Assembly (NCBI GenBank): GCA_945862315.1
Contig: CAMAXW010000006.1
Coordinates: forward strand, 1 to 64,000
Reading direction: 5' to 3'
From: Klebsiella pneumoniae
GTDB taxonomy: Bacteria > Pseudomonadota > Gammaproteobacteria > Ga0077536
DNA length: 64,000 nucleotides
A program made the translations under genes and the position numbers. Positions 63,529 through 64,000 of this stretch are shown here, piece by piece. The notes under the pieces were generated by a model. The model was not told where the DNA came from. It searched no databases and saw only the letters and a program-made list of their open reading frames with translations. The stretch's first letter is position 1. Each line of letters starts with the position of its first letter.

Positions 63529-64000
63529 GGGCGGCGACGCTCAGCTTGGATTGGGCAACCTGCTCAACGAGGTGCTGAACGCTCGCGTGCATCATGTCGA
63601 GCAGCGGTGCGGGCCACAGCCCGAGCAGCAGCACCAGCGCGGCGAGTGACGTCAAAATGGCCGTCTCGCGGCCATTGATATCGGTGAGCGCCGCCACTTT
63701 GGCGTTGCGAATTTCGCCAAACACCACGCGTTTGTACATCCACAACGTGTAAGCAGCACCGATGATGAGGGTAGTCCCGGCCAGGAAGGCGTACCAGAAG
63801 TTCGCTTTGAACACGCTCACAATGATCAGGAATTCGCCCACGAAGCCAGAGGTAGCCGGCAGACCGGCGTTGGCCATGGCAAAGAGCAGCATGAAAGCGG
63901 CGAACTTCGGCATCGTGTTGGCCACGCCGCCGTAATCGTTGATTTGTCGGCTATGCAGACGGTCGTAGAGCACGCCCACACATAAAAACAGCGCGCCAGA
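63521..64000 (-). CDS. nuoM: NADH-quinone oxidoreductase subunit M, C-terminal fragment
   Basis: The last ~159 residues of NuoM, cut by the window edge. VLYDRLHSRQINDYGGVANTMPKFAAFMLLFAMANAGLPATSGFVGEF is the conserved proton-channel region. Three or four membrane segments remain. Overlaps nuoN. Confidence 0.93.
   Translation of the reverse strand, partial: SGALFLCVGVLYDRLHSRQINDYGGVANTMPKFAAFMLLFAMANAGLPATSGFVGEFLIIVSVFKANFWYAFLAGTTLIIGAAYTLWMYKRVVFGEIRNAKVAALTDINGRETAILTSLAALVLLLGLWPAPLLDMMHASVQHLVEQVAQSKLSVAAHE

Noticed and set aside
1-64000. tRNA, rRNA, prophage or origin of replication
   Set aside because: No cloverleaf, rRNA, phage structural gene or DnaA-box cluster was recognised by eye. 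A dedicated search could still find a small RNA.

Overview
The window reads as a stretch of chromosome from a GC-rich gammaproteobacterium, probably free-living and aerobic, that I cannot name. Evidence for the group: the rdgB/rph then yicC-gmk-rpoZ-spoT order with ridA-recG-ubiA a little further on (typical of Gammaproteobacteria), a single SpoT-type bifunctional (p)ppGpp enzyme, a KpsC/KpsS-type capsule locus, an exosortase-type VPxPAALWL protein, nuoM-nuoN, and a Sco/PCuAC copper pair. No tRNA, rRNA, prophage or CRISPR array was seen.

Layout. 1-7.4 kb: capsule/glycan locus (LTA-synthase-like sulfatase fragment, SDR, KpsS, a GT4-KpsC fusion, a Wza/KpsD-like export lipoprotein, a GT2). A triplicated 85-bp unit lies exactly on the SDR/sulfatase junction. 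7.4-11.6 kb: divergent polyamine genes (PuuB-like oxidase; PuuA-like ligase plus class III aminotransferase) around a candidate operator. 11.7-15.2 kb: acyl-CoA dehydrogenase, MFS carrier and flavoprotein in one operon, with an AhpD-like protein. 15.4-21.8 kb: the most unusual region. The four-gene Anbu operon (ATP-grasp, alpha-E, transglutaminase, Anbu proteasome-like peptidase) lies between two repeat arrays that share a core in opposite orientation, next to a Y1/REP-type transposase flanked by the same core. 21.8-23.5 kb: ParE-type toxin-antitoxin and an exosortase-sorted protein. 23.8-34.5 kb: Uup, then a minus-strand unit of a degenerate Y1 transposase, a small membrane protein and a 2400-residue RTX/lipase protein.

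34.8-46.1 kb: zinc-ribbon protein and SDR, a response-regulator/TPR plus kinase pair, hemW-rdgB-rph, yicC-gmk-rpoZ-spoT, and a beta-hydroxyacid dehydrogenase. 46.1-55.9 kb: ridA, recG, ubiA, a Sel1 protein, CBS and VanZ proteins, mixed with catabolic-type genes (CMD protein, metallo-beta-lactamase-fold hydrolase, CoA transferase, amidohydrolase). 56-64 kb: Tim44-like protein, two paralogous Ser/Thr kinase-cNMP proteins, sco-pcuAC-psd, and nuoN with the end of nuoM.

Housekeeping genes are tightly packed, often with ATGA or TAATG overlaps that suggest translational coupling. The accessory parts (capsule, Anbu island, RTX unit) hold the repeats, fusions and catalytic-residue losses. All function calls rest on reading motifs and remembered family features; no database search was made.
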